In this document: in pieces, positions 1-6,217 of the stretch | How the letters are laid out: each line of letters starts with the position of its first letter | Numbering within the stretch: the stretch's first letter is position 1 | Assembly (NCBI GenBank): GCA_030740295.1 | Contig: JASLXP010001054.1 | Coordinates: forward strand, 1-6,217 | Length of the DNA: 6,217 nucleotides | DNA from: Planctomycetota bacterium | GTDB taxonomy: Bacteria > Planctomycetota > PUPC01 > JACPCR01 | Reading direction: 5' to 3' | Notes under the pieces: model-generated | Told to the model about the DNA's origin: nothing | The model's database searches: none | The model's input: only the letters and a program-made list of their open reading frames with translations | Made by a program: the position numbers and the translations under genes

Positions 1-1
1 C

Positions 2-1606
2 CTGGCGAACCAATGCATCGAAGATGGTACGGCTCGCGTGGTAGTCACCGAGTACTTTGACGACTTCGGCGAAACGCATTTGGTGGCTGTACCAATGGAC
101 ATCAGCCCTTCGCAGCAACACTGTGTTGCGGCATTTCTCATCAAGGATCCAGCGTCCAATCCTGACGAAGCCATCGCGCGTCTCCAACTCATGGAAGACA
201 CACCCGCGCTCTATCAGGCACGCAGAATGGAAGCCGCGGCAAAGGTCGACCTGGATCGGCTTGCCACCATTCTCGACCTCCTCGCGCTGCTCAACGAAAA
301 GAAACGTTTCATGGAAGCGGCCATGTGCCTCTGCAACGAGCTCGCCGCAAGATTCCAGTGTGACCGCGTCAGCCTCGGCTGGTTGGAGCGCAACCTGGTG
401 CGTGTGCAGGCGATAAGCCATACAGAAAAATTCGAGAAGAAAATGGAAATCGTCCAGCGCCTCGAAACCGTCATGGAAGAGGCCCTCGAACAGGACACCG
501 AGATCATCTGCCCGGCACGGCCGGACTCGGGCCTCATCACTCGCGATCACCAGGCGTACGCTTCAAGCCAGAATGCAGCTTATCTTTGTTCCCTGCCCCT
601 GCGCGTGGATGACGAAGTGGTCGCTATACTCACCTGCGAACGCTCCGAGCACGCATTCGCCGATGAAGAGATAAAGGTCATGCACCTCTCGTGCGACATG
701 GCAGCGCGGCGACTGGACACGCTGAAACGCCTCGACCGATGGTTCGGTGCGCGCTTCACGAACTGGAGTCGTGAAAAATGCGCCAAACTCGTCGGCGTTG
801 AACACACATGGTGGAAGCTCCTTGGCCTCACCATCACGATCGCGCTCGCAGCGCTCATCCTCTGCAGAACAACGTACCGTGTCGAAGCGCCATTCTCACT
901 GCGTGCAGACGACGTTGCGTACGTCCCGGCCCCATTCGAAGGCTACATACAATCCACTCCAGTAAGAGAAGGCGACCTCGTCAAAAAAGGCGACCCTCTC
1001 CTGGTATTCGATACACGCGACCTACGACTCGAAGAATCATCGTCCATCGCGAATTTCGTCCGTTATCGCCAGGAAGCCGAAAAGGCCCGGGCCGAAAAGC
1101 GGCCATCTGAAATGCAGATAGCCAGGGCCATGGCAGACCAGGCCCAGGCAGGGCTCGACCTTATCAGGCTTCGCCTTGCTCAGTCTGTCATTCAGGCCCC
1201 CATGGAAGGGATCATCATAGAAGGCGAATTCAAGGACCTGCTCGGCTCTCCAGTGAAGAAAGGTGACATGCTTTTCCGCATAGCAAGCCCGAAATCTCTT
1301 TACGTCGAAATAAATGTGGAAGAGCGGGACATTCATGAGCTGAAGGACACCGCCATTGGAGAAATAGCCTTCACCAGCCGGCCGGACCTGGAGTTTCCGA
1401 TCAGACTCGACCGCATCGACCCCATCGCAGTCGTCAAACCGGAAGGCAATACCTTCAACACTAAAGCCAGGGTCTCCGGCCCACCAGAAAACTGGTGGCG
1501 ACCAGGTATGACTGGCGTCGCAAAAGTGAATTCCGAGAAAAGAACACTCCTCTGGATATTCACCCACGAGACTGTCGATTACTTGAGGCTCCTACTGTGG
1601 TGGTAG
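2..1606 (+). CDS. GAF-domain HlyD-family membrane fusion/periplasmic adaptor protein (5' partial)
   Basis: The reading frame is open to the left edge, so the true start lies upstream; the GTG at 38 is only the first start-like codon in view. Numbering from that GTG, residues ~76-226 look like a GAF domain (alternating helices and strands, with a CDRVSLGW strand and a closing LPLRVDDEVVAILTCER strand). One hydrophobic helix follows at ~258-276 (WWKLLGLTITIALAALILC). Then comes the first half of a biotinyl-lipoyl/barrel-sandwich domain (~290-328, with VREGDLVKKGDPLLVFD), a short helical hairpin (~331-382), the second lipoyl half (~384-416, IQAPMEGII and VKKGDMLFRI) and a beta-barrel (~418-498) ending in RPGMTGVAKV. 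The likely topology is cytoplasmic GAF, one membrane pass and periplasmic adaptor. HlyD-family proteins bridge inner-membrane machinery to outer-membrane export. Its link to the next two genes rests on 25-bp spacing and shared strand. The family call is strong; the GAF ligand and exported substrate are unknown. Confidence 0.92.
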   Translation: MANQCIEDGTARVVVTEYFDDFGETHLVAVPMDISPSQQHCVAAFLIKDPASNPDEAIARLQLMEDTPALYQARRMEAAAKVDLDRLATILDLLALLNEKKRFMEAAMCLCNELAARFQCDRVSLGWLERNLVRVQAISHTEKFEKKMEIVQRLETVMEEALEQDTEIICPARPDSGLITRDHQAYASSQNAAYLCSLPLRVDDEVVAILTCERSEHAFADEEIKVMHLSCDMAARRLDTLKRLDRWFGARFTNWSREKCAKLVGVEHTWWKLLGLTITIALAALILCRTTYRVEAPFSLRADDVAYVPAPFEGYIQSTPVREGDLVKKGDPLLVFDTRDLRLEESSSIANFVRYRQEAEKARAEKRPSEMQIARAMADQAQAGLDLIRLRLAQSVIQAPMEGIIIEGEFKDLLGSPVKKGDMLFRIASPKSLYVEINVEERDIHELKDTAIGEIAFTSRPDLEFPIRLDRIDPIAVVKPEGNTFNTKARVSGPPENWWRPGMTGVAKVNSEKRTLLWIFTHETVDYLRLLLWW

Positions 1607-1607
1607 T

Positions 1608-1621
1608 CTGTAACCTGTAAC
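1608..1621 (+). repeat. Perfect 7-bp tandem duplication in the gap between the adaptor and the M50 gene
   Basis: The heptamer CTGTAAC occurs twice back to back, at 1608-1614 and 1615-1621, within the 25-bp gap. It ends 10 bases before the ATG at 1632, where a Shine-Dalgarno sequence would normally lie, and no purine-rich SD-like motif is present. It may be a chance short duplication; no function is claimed. Confidence 0.6.
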
Positions 1622-1631
1622 TTCCAACGCC

Positions 1632-3794
1632 ATGTCCGATAATAGAACATTCAGCGAATCCTGGTACCGAATCGCAGACGAACGGGTCAGCCTTCGTACC
1701 CATGTAAAGGCCCGGCGACAGTACTTCCGCGGAGAGAAATGGTTCGTCCTTTACGATCCGTTTAGTAATCAATTTTTTAGGCTACGCCCGGCCGCATATG
1801 ATTTCGTGGCTCGACTTACATTAGATCGGACGGTCGAAGAAGTTTGGAAGGAATCCCTTACCCATAATCCGGATGAAGCGCCCGGACAGGAAGACGTACT
1901 GCAGATACTGTCGCAGCTCCATCACACCAGTTTGCTGCAATACCGCTCTACCGGTGATACCAATCAACTATTTGAGCGATACCGGAAGCGTAGACAGAAG
2001 GAGATCAGTTCATCGTTCCTGAATATCATGTTCGCCCGGCTCCCGCTCTGGGATCCTGACGAGTTCCTGAAAAGAACAAAACTAATTGGACGCATCCTTT
2101 TCGGCCCTCTAGGTGCACTCGTGTGGATTGCGCTGGTCTTTATGGCCGGCAAGCTGGCCATAGAGAACGCTGGCGCGCTCTGGGATCAGCGCCAGGGCAT
2201 TCTAGCCCCGGGCAACCTGGCGCTCCTCTACCTGTCTTTTGCTTTCACTAAAGTATTTCATGAACTAGGGCACGCTTACGTCTGCCGGAGATACGGCGGC
2301 GAAGTGCATACCATGGGCATTATGCTCTTAGTATTTACGCCCGTGCCCTTTGTCGATGCCACAGCAGCATGGTCCTTCCGAAACAAGTGGCAGCGGATTT
2401 ACGTCGGCGCCGCGGGGATGATGGTAGAAATACTAATTGCCGCCATCGCTGTTTTCGTCTGGGCAAACACCGGGCCGGGGATGATCCACAGCCTTGCCTA
2501 CAATGTTATGTTTACGGCCTCGATCTCCACGATCATATTTAACGCGAACCCGCTGCTCCGTTTCGACGGTTACTACATTCTCTCGGACGGGCTCGATATT
2601 CCCAATTTACATCCGCGCTCGTCCAGGCAGCTCTCACACTGGTTTGAAAAGTATGTGTTCGGCTACAGCAAATCCCTCTCGCCCGCTAACAACACGTTTG
2701 AATCGTGGAATCTCGGTATCTTCGGAGTCCTGAGCCAGGCATACAGAGTTTACATTTCATTCAGCATCATTATTTTTGTCATGAATGAGTATTTACTCGT
2801 CGGAGCTATTATGGCGCTGTTCTGCCTGGTCTCCTGGGTAATTGTGCCGCTTGGCAAGCTCTTCCACTACCTCTCCACCAGCCCGAAGCTCGAGCGTACC
2901 CGGTGGCGTGCAATCGGTATGACCGCGTGTATTGCCTGGATTCTGATCACATTTATAGGTCTTCTTCCGTTCCCTAATCATTTCAAAGCTCCTGGTATTC
3001 TTCGGGCGCACGAGTTTTCACAGGTAGCGCCTGAGGAATCCGGTTATGTGGCCACCGTTCTTGTTCAGACTGGCGAGATTGTTCAGCCCGGACAGCCATT
3101 ACTGATCCTTGAAAACGAAGAGCTCGATATTCAGCTGAGAATGGCCAGGGCTCAGTATCGACAGGCTCAGATTCTGGCAAGGCGCGCCAGGGAGGGCGGC
3201 TCTGCCGAATTAAGATCCATACTCGCTCATATTGTTTCCGTACGCCAGGCCATGGACAGGCTTCGAAGCAGACTGAGCGCTCTCACCATCCGAGCGGAGA
3301 TTTCAGGCACATGGATCGCGCCTGATGTGGGTAAAATGAAAGGCGTCTGGGTTGAGCGTGGGCAGCGTATCGGCCAAATCGTGGATGAATCCAGTTTTGA
3401 ATTTGTCGCCATCGTCGCGCAGGCAGAAGTCTCACGTCTGTTCGAGGAGAGCATTGAACATTGCCGAATTCGGCTTCAGGGACAGGCTGGACGTGAAATG
3501 GTTGCCTCGAGCATTAATGTCATTCCTGGAGAACATACGCAGTTGCCGTCTGCCGCACTTGGTTACAGCGGCGGCGGGGACGTACCTGTTGATATGAGTG
3601 ACCCCTCCGGGGCCCGTGCGTCCGAATCATTTTTTGAGGTGAAAGCCAGTCTGCCCTGGGACGCTGAAGCCAGGCTGTTTCACGGCCGCTCAGGAAGAAT
3701 CCGTTTTGACCTGCCTGCCGAACCGCTCGCAAACCAGTGGATCAGGAAACTGAGGCAGCTTCTTCAGAGGCGTGGAATTACGGCCAGGGCCTGA
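1632..3794 (+). CDS. PqqD-like / M50 zinc metalloprotease / HlyD-like fusion membrane protein
   Basis: This 720-residue protein has three parts. Residues ~18-105 resemble a PqqD-type winged helix (strands around WFVLYDPFSNQFFRL, then helices), a fold that in some families binds peptide substrates. Residues ~153-446 are a polytopic membrane region of about eight segments with the M50 signature: HELGH at 210-214 gives two zinc-ligand histidines and the catalytic Glu211, and NANPLLRFDG at 304-313 supplies the third ligand, Asp312. After the last membrane helix, ~462-498 is a lipoyl half (VQTGEIVQPGQPLLILENEE), ~499-550 a helical hairpin, ~551-586 the second half and ~587-695 a barrel, like HlyD adaptors. 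All metalloprotease residues are intact, so it should be catalytically competent. The ATG at 1632 is the first possible start after an in-frame stop, although no clear SD precedes it. The stop is 18 bp before the next start. The substrate is unknown; it could also act as a transporter-like scaffold instead of a protease. Confidence 0.94.
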   Translation: MSDNRTFSESWYRIADERVSLRTHVKARRQYFRGEKWFVLYDPFSNQFFRLRPAAYDFVARLTLDRTVEEVWKESLTHNPDEAPGQEDVLQILSQLHHTSLLQYRSTGDTNQLFERYRKRRQKEISSSFLNIMFARLPLWDPDEFLKRTKLIGRILFGPLGALVWIALVFMAGKLAIENAGALWDQRQGILAPGNLALLYLSFAFTKVFHELGHAYVCRRYGGEVHTMGIMLLVFTPVPFVDATAAWSFRNKWQRIYVGAAGMMVEILIAAIAVFVWANTGPGMIHSLAYNVMFTASISTIIFNANPLLRFDGYYILSDGLDIPNLHPRSSRQLSHWFEKYVFGYSKSLSPANNTFESWNLGIFGVLSQAYRVYISFSIIIFVMNEYLLVGAIMALFCLVSWVIVPLGKLFHYLSTSPKLERTRWRAIGMTACIAWILITFIGLLPFPNHFKAPGILRAHEFSQVAPEESGYVATVLVQTGEIVQPGQPLLILENEELDIQLRMARAQYRQAQILARRAREGGSAELRSILAHIVSVRQAMDRLRSRLSALTIRAEISGTWIAPDVGKMKGVWVERGQRIGQIVDESSFEFVAIVAQAEVSRLFEESIEHCRIRLQGQAGREMVASSINVIPGEHTQLPSAALGYSGGGDVPVDMSDPSGARASESFFEVKASLPWDAEARLFHGRSGRIRFDLPAEPLANQWIRKLRQLLQRRGITARA

Positions 3795-3801
3795 TTGGCT
3801 T

Positions 3802-3807
3802 TAGGAG
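3802..3807 (+). promoter_or_regulatory. Shine-Dalgarno sequence that sets the SecA-like gene start
   Basis: TAGGAG ends five bases before the ATG at 3813, which is ideal ribosome-binding spacing. It favours that ATG over the in-frame TTG at 3795, which abuts the preceding stop codon and has no SD of its own. The site supports translation of the third gene from a shared mRNA. Confidence 0.8.
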
Positions 3808-3812
3808 ACTTC

Positions 3813-5798
3813 ATGACTTTTTCGCCCACCCGAGAACACCGCATCTCAAACGTGCAGAAGCCCCGCGAGATAACCAAGGGGCTCGACGCTCTCGTGGATA
3901 AACAGCTCGGACGTTTCAAACGTCGCGCTTCGATTTTCAGAAAGCTCACTGAAAAGACCAGAGGAGTCGACAAGCTTGAAGACTATTGGATGAAGGCTAC
4001 TTTTTCTGAGCTTCGCGAGCGTATGCTCGAAATGAAGGAGATTTTTCTACGGAGCGGGAAGAGAGTCGAAGACTACCTTCCTGAAGCGCTGGCAATCCTT
4101 CGTGAAATCTCGGCCCGCAAACTGGAACTGCGTCCCTTTTCCGTGCAGATCACCGGAGCTCTCGCGCTCCGGCAGGGCTACCTCGCAGAGATTGCGACCG
4201 GCGAGGGCAAGACCCTGGTCGCCGGCCTGGCCGCGGTCCTGGCCGGTTGGACAGGGAAGCCATGTCATGTGATTACCGCCAATGACTACCTTGCCGAGCG
4301 CGACGCCCAATGGCTGAAGCCGCTCTACGAATTCTGCGGCCTTTCTGTTGGACATGTCATCGGAGCGATGGATGCCGAGGCACGCAAGATGAATTACGCG
4401 CGCGACATCACCTACACCACCAGCAAAGAGGTCTGTGCTGATTTCCTCCGTGACAGCCTGCTCCTCGGCAAGTTCCGCAATCCTTCGCGCCGACTTGTCC
4501 GTGACCTCGTAAGCCCGAATGATTCGCGCCAGAAGCGCATGCTGGACCGGGTTGTTCTCCGGGGCCTGCACACAGCGATCATTGATGAAGCCGACAGCCT
4601 CCTCATCGATGAGGCCGTGACGCCGCTCATCATTTCATCGCCTCAGGAGAACGCTCCCCTCGAGAGTGCTTACAACACGGCCAGAAACATCGCATCAAAC
4701 CTGGTGGCGGATGAAGACTTCAAGGTCGAGCTTCGCTACAAAGAGGTCCAGCTCACGGAGGCCGGCAAAGAGAAGATTAAGGCGCAATGCCAACGCCTTC
4801 CAGGCCTGTGGCGCGGACAGCTCAGAAGCGAAGAGCTGATCAAACAGGCCATCAGTGCAAACGAGCTCTTCAAGCTGGATAAGCATTACGTCATCCAGGA
4901 CGGTCAGGCAGCGATCGTCGACGAATTCACTGGGCGTATCATGCCCAACCGGACCTGGAGCCTCGGTCTCCATCAGGCGATCCAGGCCAAGGAAGATATC
5001 GAAATCACGCCACCTCAGACGACGCTCGCACGGATGAGTTTCCAGCGCTTTTTTCGCCTCTATCCCAAACTCTCAGGCATGACGGGTACCGCGGCAGAAG
5101 CTGCCAACGAGTTCTGGCACATCTATCGGCTGCCCGTTGTGACCATCCCACACAACCGCCCCTGTGCCAGGCAGGACAAATCGCTGCACATTTTCCTGGA
5201 TCAGGATTCCAAGTGGAACGCCATCGTGGATGAGATCAGAGAAGTCCACGCCACCGAACGGCCCATCCTCGTGGGCACACGAAGTGTCGCCGACAGCGAG
5301 CGGCTCGCGGCACGGCTCAGCGGGGAAGGATTGAAATTTCATCTGCTCAACGCAGTACGCCACGAAACGGAAGCCGATATCATCTCCCGCGCGGGCGAGC
5401 GCTCCAATATCACCATCGCCACAAACATGGCCGGCCGCGGCACTGACATCCAGCTTGCTGAAGGCGTCGCCGAACTCGGCGGCCTGCACGTCGTCATGTG
5501 CGAGCCCCACGAATCCCCTCGCATCGACCGCCAGCTTTACGGCCGTGCGGGACGCCAGGGCGATCCGGGCACAGCGCAACCTTACGCCAGCTTCGATGAC
5601 GAATTGGTCCGCCGTTTCATTTCCGAGAAGATTCTGAATCAATTCAGAAACCGAATGCTTCAAGGCGTCCCCGGCGCCAGTGCAATGCTCATCCGGCTCG
5701 CCCAGTCACTGGCGCATCGCCAGACCTACCGCCAACGCCAATCGGTCTTGCGCGCCGATACATGGCTGGAAGAATCACTTTCATTTGCAGATGCCTGA
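3813..5798 (+). CDS. Short SecA-family ATPase lacking the C-terminal scaffold/finger/wing domains
   Basis: This is a 661-residue SecA-type DEAD motor; E. coli SecA has 901. Numbering from ATG 3813, motifs in order are: Walker A TGEGKT (129-134), TANDYLAERDAQ (~155-166), Walker B IDEADSLLIDEA (257-268), a PPXD-like cross-linking region (~275-366), VDEFTGRIMP (369-378) and GLHQAI (385-390), SGMTGT (421-426), NRP (448-450), VGT (487-489), ATNMAGRGTDI (536-546), GGLHV (556-560) and QLYGRAGRQGD (574-584). Both nucleotide-binding domains are therefore complete and probably hydrolyse ATP. After FDDEL (~594-598) only ~63 residues remain, enough for the beginning of the long scaffold helix. The helical wing, two-helix finger and CxC...CH zinc tail are absent. 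Compared with remembered E. coli SecA there is an insertion of about 24 residues before Walker B, and the usual IDEARTP reads IDEAVTP. It probably serves the two upstream membrane proteins as an accessory motor. Family membership is secure; the export role is inferred. Confidence 0.95.
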   Translation: MTFSPTREHRISNVQKPREITKGLDALVDKQLGRFKRRASIFRKLTEKTRGVDKLEDYWMKATFSELRERMLEMKEIFLRSGKRVEDYLPEALAILREISARKLELRPFSVQITGALALRQGYLAEIATGEGKTLVAGLAAVLAGWTGKPCHVITANDYLAERDAQWLKPLYEFCGLSVGHVIGAMDAEARKMNYARDITYTTSKEVCADFLRDSLLLGKFRNPSRRLVRDLVSPNDSRQKRMLDRVVLRGLHTAIIDEADSLLIDEAVTPLIISSPQENAPLESAYNTARNIASNLVADEDFKVELRYKEVQLTEAGKEKIKAQCQRLPGLWRGQLRSEELIKQAISANELFKLDKHYVIQDGQAAIVDEFTGRIMPNRTWSLGLHQAIQAKEDIEITPPQTTLARMSFQRFFRLYPKLSGMTGTAAEAANEFWHIYRLPVVTIPHNRPCARQDKSLHIFLDQDSKWNAIVDEIREVHATERPILVGTRSVADSERLAARLSGEGLKFHLLNAVRHETEADIISRAGERSNITIATNMAGRGTDIQLAEGVAELGGLHVVMCEPHESPRIDRQLYGRAGRQGDPGTAQPYASFDDELVRRFISEKILNQFRNRMLQGVPGASAMLIRLAQSLAHRQTYRQRQSVLRADTWLEESLSFADA

Positions 5799-5808
5799 GG
5801 CAGATTTC

Positions 5809-5880
5809 GTGGCGACGGGCTGCCAGCCTGTCTGCCAAGTCAGATTAATATAAGTTCACAGGCTGGCAGCCTGTGGCTAC
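5809..5880. repeat. Inverted repeat of two hairpin-forming units (REP-like) between convergent genes
   Basis: The 23-base segments 5809-5831 and 5858-5880 are inverted copies matching at 20 of 23 positions, including a perfect 14-base core (GGCTGCCAGCCTGT at 5818-5831 against its reverse complement at 5858-5871). Each unit is also a small palindrome. The AT-rich spacer of 26 bases contains TTAATATAA. Paired, head-to-head palindromic units between genes are typical of REP/BIME-type dispersed elements. I recall similar CAGGCTGG-AGCCTG intergenic repeats in Verrucomicrobia-like genomes, but one window cannot show copy number. Confidence 0.75.
5857..5875. terminator. Perfect 8-bp stem, 3-base loop hairpin; possible bidirectional transcription end
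   Basis: CACAGGCT (5857-5864) pairs perfectly with AGCCTGTG (5868-5875) around a GGC loop. The sister unit at 5815-5831 forms a 7-bp stem with one G-T pair. The hairpin sits 59 bases after the SecA-like stop and 14 bases beyond the hydrolase stop, a natural place for convergent transcripts to end. There is no T-run on the + strand side; on the - strand it is followed only by a loosely AT-rich stretch. The structure is clear, but a terminator role is tentative. Confidence 0.4.
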
Positions 5881-5888
5881 GCGGTCAG

Positions 5889-6217
5889 CTACAAAAGCTT
5901 CATCTTCCTCAACCATTCTTCGCAGGCTTTTGGCCACGCCGCTGATTCGCCGCGACCCAGGCCGTAGCCGTGTCCACCGGATTTGAAGAGAATCAGCTCG
6001 GTAGCGATGCCGTGTCTTTTAAGTGCTTCGTGATACATCTCGCTGTTTTTGCATCGCACGCCCCGATCGTCTTTAGAATGGAAGAAGAAAGCGGGAGGCG
6101 TTTTTTCGTTGACATGCATTTCATTGGAGAGCAGGTCGACGAGTTCCTGGGCAGCGTCCTTGCCGATCAGATTGTTTCGCGAACCCGCGTGCCCCAATGG
6201 CTTCTGAAAGGTGATGA
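5889..6217 (-). CDS. Alpha/beta hydrolase, acetyl-xylan/feruloyl esterase-like (C-terminal part, 5' truncated by window edge)
   Basis: The frame is open through the right edge: residues ITFQKPLGHAGSRNNLIGKD precede and include the first start-like codon (TTG at 6197), so the real start is outside. About 109 residues are visible. The text matches the C-terminal third of secreted alpha/beta hydrolases often annotated as acetyl-xylan esterase, BD-FAE or dienelactone-hydrolase-like: an HxGSR..LLG-type segment, TPPAFFFHSKDDRGV carrying the likely catalytic Asp, an NSEMYHEALKRHG helix, and GGHGYGLGRGE with the likely catalytic His. The nucleophile serine and any signal peptide lie beyond the window. 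Such enzymes deacetylate or de-esterify plant polysaccharides. It is convergent with the operon and 90 bp away, so it is probably an unrelated neighbour. The family is well supported; the exact substrate is not. Confidence 0.88.
   Translation of the reverse strand, partial: ITFQKPLGHAGSRNNLIGKDAAQELVDLLSNEMHVNEKTPPAFFFHSKDDRGVRCKNSEMYHEALKRHGIATELILFKSGGHGYGLGRGESAAWPKACEEWLRKMKLL

Noticed and set aside
38..40. GTG at 38 as the true start of the adaptor gene
   Set aside because: The frame stays open to the window edge without a stop and no SD precedes the GTG, so the gene most likely begins upstream.
1037..1567. 176-residue open frame on the - strand opposite the adaptor gene
   Set aside because: Composition is that of an antisense shadow, it has no recognisable domain, and the + strand frame shows clear HlyD motifs.
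1632..3794. RseP- or SpoIVFB-type regulatory protease
   Set aside because: It has no PDZ or CBS domain; instead it carries a PqqD-like N-terminus and a HlyD-like C-terminus, pointing to export or maturation and away from sigma-factor control.
3795..3812. TTG at 3795 as the start of the SecA-like protein
   Set aside because: It abuts the previous stop codon with no SD, while the ATG at 3813 has TAGGAG at ideal spacing.
4047..5663. Long - strand open frames (4047-4571 and 5073-5663) opposite the SecA-like gene
   Set aside because: They lie opposite highly conserved ATPase motifs in a GC-rich coding strand, lack recognisable domains and are explained as shadows.
3813..5798. Housekeeping SecA
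   Set aside because: It lacks the wing, two-helix finger and zinc tail and is embedded in an adaptor/protease operon.
5799..5888. Classical rho-independent terminator with T-run
   Set aside because: Hairpins are present but no T-tract follows on the + strand, so only a tentative terminator role is given.

Overview
The window holds three co-directional genes on the + strand, followed by a convergent partial gene on the - strand. The three genes are: (1) a 5'-truncated membrane-anchored HlyD-type adaptor with an N-terminal GAF-like domain; (2) a 720-residue membrane protein joining a PqqD-like winged-helix region, an M50 (site-2 protease type) metalloprotease core and a C-terminal HlyD/biotinyl-lipoyl adaptor; and (3) a short SecA-family ATPase that keeps the motor but ends just after it. 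The gaps between them are 25 bp and 18 bp, so they look like one operon. The - strand gene encodes the C-terminal part of an alpha/beta hydrolase (acetyl-xylan/feruloyl esterase-like).

Layout: 2-1606 GAF-HlyD adaptor; 1632-3794 PqqD-M50-HlyD protein; 3813-5798 SecA-like ATPase; 5799-5888 short convergent intergenic region with a hairpin-forming inverted repeat; 5889-6217 (-) hydrolase, running off the right edge. Nearly all of the window is coding, and no tRNA, rRNA, CRISPR array or insertion sequence was seen.

How the genes may work together (inference): the SecA-like motor would act in the cytoplasm. The PqqD-M50-HlyD protein would span the inner membrane, with a possible peptide-recognition domain inside, a zinc-protease active site in the membrane and an adaptor barrel outside. 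The GAF-HlyD protein would place a sensory domain in the cytoplasm and a second adaptor in the periplasm. Together they resemble a dedicated export or processing machine, but no ABC or RND permease, outer-membrane channel or substrate gene is visible. The SecA-like protein lacks the two-helix finger, helical wing domain and zinc-binding tail of housekeeping SecA, so it is unlikely to be the general secretion motor.

Organism: the periplasmic adaptors imply a Gram-negative (diderm) bacterium of moderate to high GC. The esterase family and the intergenic repeat resemble what I recall from Verrucomicrobia/Planctomycetes-type genomes. This is a weak inference from memory; the lineage is not established by the sequence.
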